A DNA stretch of 10,323 nucleotides from the NCBI GenBank assembly GCA_028716065.1, contig JAQUQN010000032.1, forward strand, positions 1 through 10,323, given 5' to 3'. A program made the translations under genes and the position numbers. Every line of letters begins with the position of its first letter. Positions within the stretch are counted from its first letter, which is position 1. The notes under the pieces are model-generated. The model searched no databases and was not told the origin of the DNA. It worked only from the letters and a program-made list of their open reading frames with translations. The stretch is from Candidatus Omnitrophota bacterium (GTDB lineage: Bacteria > Omnitrophota > Gorgyraeia > 2-01-FULL-45-10). Below are positions 7,404 to 10,323 of the stretch, in pieces.

Positions 7404-8852
7404 ATGTTGGATTTCAAGAAAAGAGTTTTGATCATAGGGTACGGTTCTGTTTCGAAATGCACGCTTCCCATATTATTGAAACATGTCCGCATCCCTTACA
7501 AGAATATAACGATCATGGATTTCATGGACAAACGCAAGGCCCTGAAACCGTGGATCGCCAAGGGTATCAAATTCGTCCAGCAGAAGATCACATCTCTCAA
7601 TATACGGCAGGAACTGAGCAAGCACGTCTCCCAGGGCGGACTCCTGATAGACCTGGCGTGGAACATCGGCTGTATAGATATCATCAGCTGGTGCCACGAT
7701 AACGACGTCCTCTACGCCAATACGTCGGTAGAAGACTGGGACCCTTACGTCAATATAGAAAAACAAAGCCCCCTTGAAAAATCGCTATATTTCAGTCAGA
7801 TGGCCATACGCAAGGTGACGGCCGCGTGGAAGAACTCGACCACGGCCGTCCTAGATCACGGCGCCAACCCGGGCCTCATATCGCATTTCACGAAACAGGG
7901 CCTGTTGGACATAGCGGGTGCCGTGATAAAAGATAGGGCGGCTCCCAAAAAACAGAAAAAGATACTGGAACGATTGCTCAGAGAAGACAATTTCGCGAAT
8001 ATCGCGATGAACCTCGGGGTCAAGGTGATACATTGCAGCGAACGCGACACGCAGATCACAAACAGGCCCAAAGAGGTGGATGAATTCGTCGGCACCTGGA
8101 GCGTGGAAGGCTTAAGAGAGGAGGGCATCTCCCCCTCCGAGATGGGTTGGGGCACCCATGAAAAAGAACTTCCCAAACTGGCAAACGTCCCGTACTACGG
8201 GCCAAAAAACCAGATATTCCTTTCGCAGATGGGCATGAATACACTCGTCCGGTCCTGGATACCGAATCAGGAGATAGTCGGCATGGTGATACGCCACGGC
8301 GAGGCCTTTGGCATATCCGACAAACTCACCGTCAGAAAAAAGGGAAAGGCCGTCTACCGCCCTACGGTCCACTACGCTTACATGCCGTGCCATGAGACCC
8401 TCTCTTCGTTATATGAACTTCGCTGCAGGAACTACGACCTCCAGCCAAGGTGGCGGATAATGGGAGACGAGATCACCACGGGCGAGGATATACTGGGCGC
8501 GCTCCTCATGGGCCACCGCTACAACTCCTGGTGGACCGGCAGCGTGTTGAGCATAGAGGAATCGCGGCGGCTGGTGCCTCACCAGAATGCGACGACGATG
8601 CAGGTAGCGATAGGCGTCGTGGCGGCGGTCATGTGGATGATAGAGAATCCGCGCAGGGGCGTGAACATACCGGACGACCTGCCGCACCGTTATGTCCTGA
8701 AGATCGCCAAGCCATACCTGGGCAAGTTCGTGTCCGTGCAGTCGGACTGGACCCCATTGAATAATAACAAGATATTCTTTAAAGAGAACCCCGATGCCTA
8801 TCTTGACGAAAAGAATGTCTGGTGCTTCAGGAATTTCCTCCTGAGGCCGTAA
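7404..8852 (+). CDS. hss: Homospermidine synthase
   Basis: NAD-dependent enzyme that transfers an aminobutyl group to putrescine to make sym-homospermidine. The 482-residue protein belongs to the saccharopine-dehydrogenase-like family and matches the bacterial (Blastochloris-type) length. The Rossmann nucleotide loop IIGYGSVSK is at residues 10-18. Later family landmarks are LDHGANPGLISHF, WSVEG (from 232), GWGTHE (from 248), YRPTVHYAYMPCH, and WWTGSVLSIEES (from 376) followed by HQNATTMQV. The frame stays open upstream to a TTG at 7320, but the ATG at 7404 has GGAGG with a 7-base spacer, starts just before the Rossmann strand, and avoids the promoter -35. The decarboxylase gene follows after 8 bases. 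A carboxyspermidine or saccharopine dehydrogenase is less likely because those families lack the WGTHE and QNAT landmarks. Confidence 0.93.
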   Translation: MLDFKKRVLIIGYGSVSKCTLPILLKHVRIPYKNITIMDFMDKRKALKPWIAKGIKFVQQKITSLNIRQELSKHVSQGGLLIDLAWNIGCIDIISWCHDNDVLYANTSVEDWDPYVNIEKQSPLEKSLYFSQMAIRKVTAAWKNSTTAVLDHGANPGLISHFTKQGLLDIAGAVIKDRAAPKKQKKILERLLREDNFANIAMNLGVKVIHCSERDTQITNRPKEVDEFVGTWSVEGLREEGISPSEMGWGTHEKELPKLANVPYYGPKNQIFLSQMGMNTLVRSWIPNQEIVGMVIRHGEAFGISDKLTVRKKGKAVYRPTVHYAYMPCHETLSSLYELRCRNYDLQPRWRIMGDEITTGEDILGALLMGHRYNSWWTGSVLSIEESRRLVPHQNATTMQVAIGVVAAVMWMIENPRRGVNIPDDLPHRYVLKIAKPYLGKFVSVQSDWTPLNNNKIFFKENPDAYLDEKNVWCFRNFLLRP

Positions 8853-8860
8853 CGGCAGAT

Positions 8861-9997
8861 ATGAACGATACAGCGAAATTAGAGAAATTGGCCCGGGAGC
8901 ACGGCACGCCCGTCATGGTGATCGACCACGAACGCATACGCGAGAACTACCGCGCCTTCAGGGAGAGCCTCCCCCGCGTTCAGGCCTACTACGCGGTCAA
9001 GGCCAATTCGGAACCCGCCATAATAAAGACATTATACGACATGGGAGTCAGTTTCGACGTGGCGTCCTTCCCCGAATTCATGATCGTCTACGAAAATATC
9101 AAAAAACTTCCCAAAAAGGAACGGCAGGACTTCATATGGGACAAGATAATATACGCCAACACGATAAAACAGAAAGAGACGCTCGAGGAACTCGACCCCT
9201 ATAAACCGCTCGTCACCTACGACAATGCGGAGGAACTGAAGAAGATAAAGCGCCACTGCCCGCACGGCGGCGTAGTCCTGAGGATAAAGGTCCCCAATAC
9301 CGGTTCCATGGTGGAACTTTCCTCGAAATTCGGCGCGGACCCGGGAGAGGCGGTAGACCTGGTATTGGAGGCGCTCAATATCGGGCTGGTGGTCGAGGGT
9401 TTAAGCTTCCACGTAGGAAGCCAGTGCAACAATTTCGAGAATTACATGCAGGCATTGCAGCTGGCGGCATCCATATTCAAGGAGTCGGAGTCACGCGGGC
9501 ACAAGATAAAGATACTCGATATAGGCGGCGGATTCCCGGTAAAATATAACAGCAAGGTCAAGTCGTTCCAGACGCTCGCCAGGAAATTGAACACCGAGTT
9601 CAAGCGGCTCTTTCCTGAGGATATCGAATTATTGGCCGAACCGGGCAGGTTCCTCGTGGCAAATAGCGGCACGCTCATCACCAAGATAATAGGCAAGGCC
9701 TCTCGGTCGGGAAAACCCTGTTATTACCTGGATGACGGCGTCTATCATACCTTCTCGGGGATAGTCTTCGACCACTGCACCTACCCCCTTAAGGCCTTCA
9801 AGGACGGCGAAAAGAGGGTTTCGGCCGTATTCGGACCTACCTGCGACGCCTTCGATACGATCTCGGTGGCCGAAGAGCTGCCGGACCTCGAGATAGACGA
9901 CCTTCTATATGCCGAGAATATTGGAGCGTATTCCCTCGCCTCCTCAACCTACTTCAACGGCTTTCCCCCAGCCAAGGTAGTGCACATCAATAAATAA
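8861..9997 (+). CDS. Ornithine decarboxylase-like, fold-III PLP enzyme
   Basis: PLP-dependent decarboxylase of the alanine-racemase fold, most likely making putrescine from ornithine for the adjacent homospermidine synthase. In the 378-residue protein, AYYAVKAN carries the PLP lysine (Lys47), SFHVGSQ the stacking His, GGGFP (222-226) and EPGRF (260-264) the phosphate and pyridine contacts, and DDGVY (291-295) plus GPTCDAFD with Cys328-Asp329 form the second half of the dimeric active site. These last match eukaryotic-type ornithine decarboxylase. The ATG at 8861 is preferred over an in-frame GTG at 8822 inside hss because it begins right before the conserved KLEKLAREHGTP segment; its ribosome site is weak, so coupling to hss is likely. 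Lysine or dual lysine/ornithine activity cannot be excluded; carboxynorspermidine decarboxylase or diaminopimelate decarboxylase fit less well. Confidence 0.88.
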   Translation: MNDTAKLEKLAREHGTPVMVIDHERIRENYRAFRESLPRVQAYYAVKANSEPAIIKTLYDMGVSFDVASFPEFMIVYENIKKLPKKERQDFIWDKIIYANTIKQKETLEELDPYKPLVTYDNAEELKKIKRHCPHGGVVLRIKVPNTGSMVELSSKFGADPGEAVDLVLEALNIGLVVEGLSFHVGSQCNNFENYMQALQLAASIFKESESRGHKIKILDIGGGFPVKYNSKVKSFQTLARKLNTEFKRLFPEDIELLAEPGRFLVANSGTLITKIIGKASRSGKPCYYLDDGVYHTFSGIVFDHCTYPLKAFKDGEKRVSAVFGPTCDAFDTISVAEELPDLEIDDLLYAENIGAYSLASSTYFNGFPPAKVVHINK

Positions 9998-10019
9998 CCA
10001 AGATTTAACTCGGTTATTT
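9992..10019 (+). terminator. Weak hairpin at the end of the decarboxylase gene
   Basis: AAATAACC (9992-9999) pairs with GGTTATTT (10012-10019) around a 12-base loop and overlaps the TAA stop. The stem is AT-rich and followed only by a short pyrimidine run, so any terminator activity would be modest. Confidence 0.3.
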
Positions 10020-10050
10020 TCCTCTCTACCTATGTAAAGAGAATAAGATT

Positions 10051-10085
10051 CTTAAGAGAAGGAGAGATATTCTCCTTCTCTTAAG
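10051..10085. repeat. Perfect 15-bp inverted repeat
   Basis: CTTAAGAGAAGGAGA (10051-10065) and TCTCCTTCTCTTAAG (10071-10085) form a perfect stem with a 5-base GATAT loop. One arm is nearly all purine, the other nearly all pyrimidine. No U-tract follows on either strand, so it is not a textbook intrinsic terminator. It could be an mRNA-stabilising 3' hairpin for the polyamine unit or a protein-binding site. Confidence 0.6.
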
Positions 10086-10109
10086 TAAACTAACGCTTAT
10101 ATCTTTTCT

Positions 10110-10198
10110 GCGGGATTCCTATTAGGAGGGGGTGACAGCGAGTCCCGCCATTGGCGGGACGAGCGCCATGAAGGGGGAGCCTTAGGTTCCCCCTATGG
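10110..10198. repeat. GC-rich multi-hairpin intergenic stretch
   Basis: GTCCCGCC (10142-10149) pairs with GGCGGGAC (10153-10160) across a 3-base loop. GGGGGAGCC (10173-10181) pairs with GGTTCCCCC (10185-10193), and CCAT (10166-10169) with ATGG (10195-10198) extends that helix. An upstream GCGGGA (10110-10115) could instead capture TCCCGC (10143-10148). A 17-codon frame from GTG 10132 with AGGAGG only 2 bases ahead exists but is not convincing. It may be a genome-wide palindromic repeat or a small structured RNA ending at the terminator at 10201. Confidence 0.45.
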
Positions 10199-10200
10199 AA

Positions 10201-10245
10201 AATAAAAACCCCTCTTGGTTTTTAGCCAAGAGGGATTTTTATTTT
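10201..10245. terminator. Bidirectional intrinsic terminator
   Basis: CCCTCTTGG (10210-10218) and CCAAGAGGG (10226-10234) form a 9-bp stem with a 7-base loop. It is flanked by an A-run on the left and TTTTTATTTT on the right, giving a U-tract on both strands. On the minus strand it begins immediately at the tRNA 3' end; on the plus strand it closes the polyamine side. Confidence 0.9.
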
Positions 10246-10287
10246 GGTAGCGGGGGTCCGATTCGAACGGACGACCTTTGGGTTATG
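10245..10287 (-). tRNA. Initiator tRNA-Met (CAT), 3' exon only
   Basis: Read on the minus strand, the anticodon CAT is at 10287-10285. Then follow A37 and A38, anticodon stem CCCAA (10282-10278), variable loop AGGTC, T arm GTCCG/CGGAC with loop TTCGAAT (10272-10256), acceptor strand CCCCGCT (10255-10249), discriminator A and an encoded CCA (10247-10245). The CCC at positions 39-41 implies the three consecutive G:C pairs typical of initiator tRNA. The complementary 5' anticodon stem and U33 are absent immediately upstream: a G and unrelated sequence adjoin C34. The gene is therefore split, and its 5' half must lie beyond 10323. The terminator follows directly. Confidence 0.85.
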
Positions 10288-10323
10288 CATACTACCTACG
10301 GCTTTCGCCGCCCCGGCAGTTCA
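10288..10323 (-). other. 3' end of a probable group I intron in tRNA-fMet
   Basis: The base before the 3' exon is G (10288), as required for the terminal omega-G of group I introns, and the insertion point lies directly after the invariant U33. Upstream, a CGGC-GAAA-GCCG hairpin (10310-10299, GNRA loop) is enclosed by a 6-bp helix ACTGCC/GGTAGT (10320-10315 with 10296-10291). This is compatible with a P9-type domain next to the 3' splice site. The catalytic core (P3-P8) is outside the window, so the class is inferred. Group I introns in initiator tRNA are known from cyanobacteria. Confidence 0.65.

Noticed and set aside
8822..8860. 13-residue extension of the decarboxylase from GTG 8822
   Set aside because: It would overlap hss by 31 bases with no ribosome site and adds residues before the normal family N-terminus; ATG 8861 is the better start.
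10132..10185. 17-codon peptide frame after AGGAGG
   Set aside because: The ribosome site is only 2 bases from the GTG, and the whole frame is embedded in strong hairpins, which better explains the sequence.
10245..10323. Complete tRNA with anticodon GCA (Cys)
   Set aside because: That reading would put a T at position 37 and leaves no complementary anticodon stem; reading CAT as the 3' exon of initiator tRNA makes every downstream position canonical.

Overview
The window is a compact bacterial chromosome segment. Seven closely spaced or overlapping genes plus a partial eighth are read leftwards (1-6299). A small membrane-protein gene is also leftward (6733-7188). A two-gene polyamine unit is read rightwards (7404-9997), and the right edge holds a split tRNA. 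Use of ATA isoleucine codons, roughly balanced base composition, intergenic hairpins and ATGA gene overlaps suggest an uncultivated Gram-negative-type lineage such as Omnitrophota. That placement is an impression from style, not a phylogenetic result.

Left part (minus strand, transcribed right to left): purB-purC-purM-purD-purE are five de novo purine biosynthesis genes with 1-11 base gaps or short overlaps, driven by a very good sigma70-type promoter at 6327-6355. An 86-bp element with 14-bp terminal inverted repeats sits just after purE and touches its stop codon. Next come a TsaC/YwlC-type threonylcarbamoyl-AMP synthase, a low-molecular-weight protein phosphatase (YwlE-like) and the start of ribose-5-phosphate isomerase B, joined by ATGA overlaps. 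That trio resembles the ywlC-ywlE-ywlF(rpiB) neighbourhood of Bacillus.

Middle: the 433-base gap 6300-6732 is not empty. Bases 6393-6687 fold into one long nested structure of about ten helices. Its internal loops contain tandem G.A mismatches when read on the minus strand, so I call it an unidentified structured noncoding RNA of about 295 nt on that strand. It lies upstream of the pur promoter, so it is not a simple pur leader. Beyond it is a four-helix membrane protein of the YvlD / phage-holin 4_2 type with its own promoter, divergent from the polyamine unit.

Right part: homospermidine synthase and a fold-III ornithine decarboxylase-like enzyme are 8 bases apart. Together they would convert ornithine to putrescine and then to homospermidine. 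Downstream (9998-10245) are several hairpins and a bidirectional terminator. At 10245-10287 on the minus strand is the 3' half of an initiator tRNA-Met starting exactly at the CAT anticodon. It is preceded by a G and by sequence that is not tRNA, as expected for a group I intron inserted between U33 and C34. The intron and the 5' half continue past the window.
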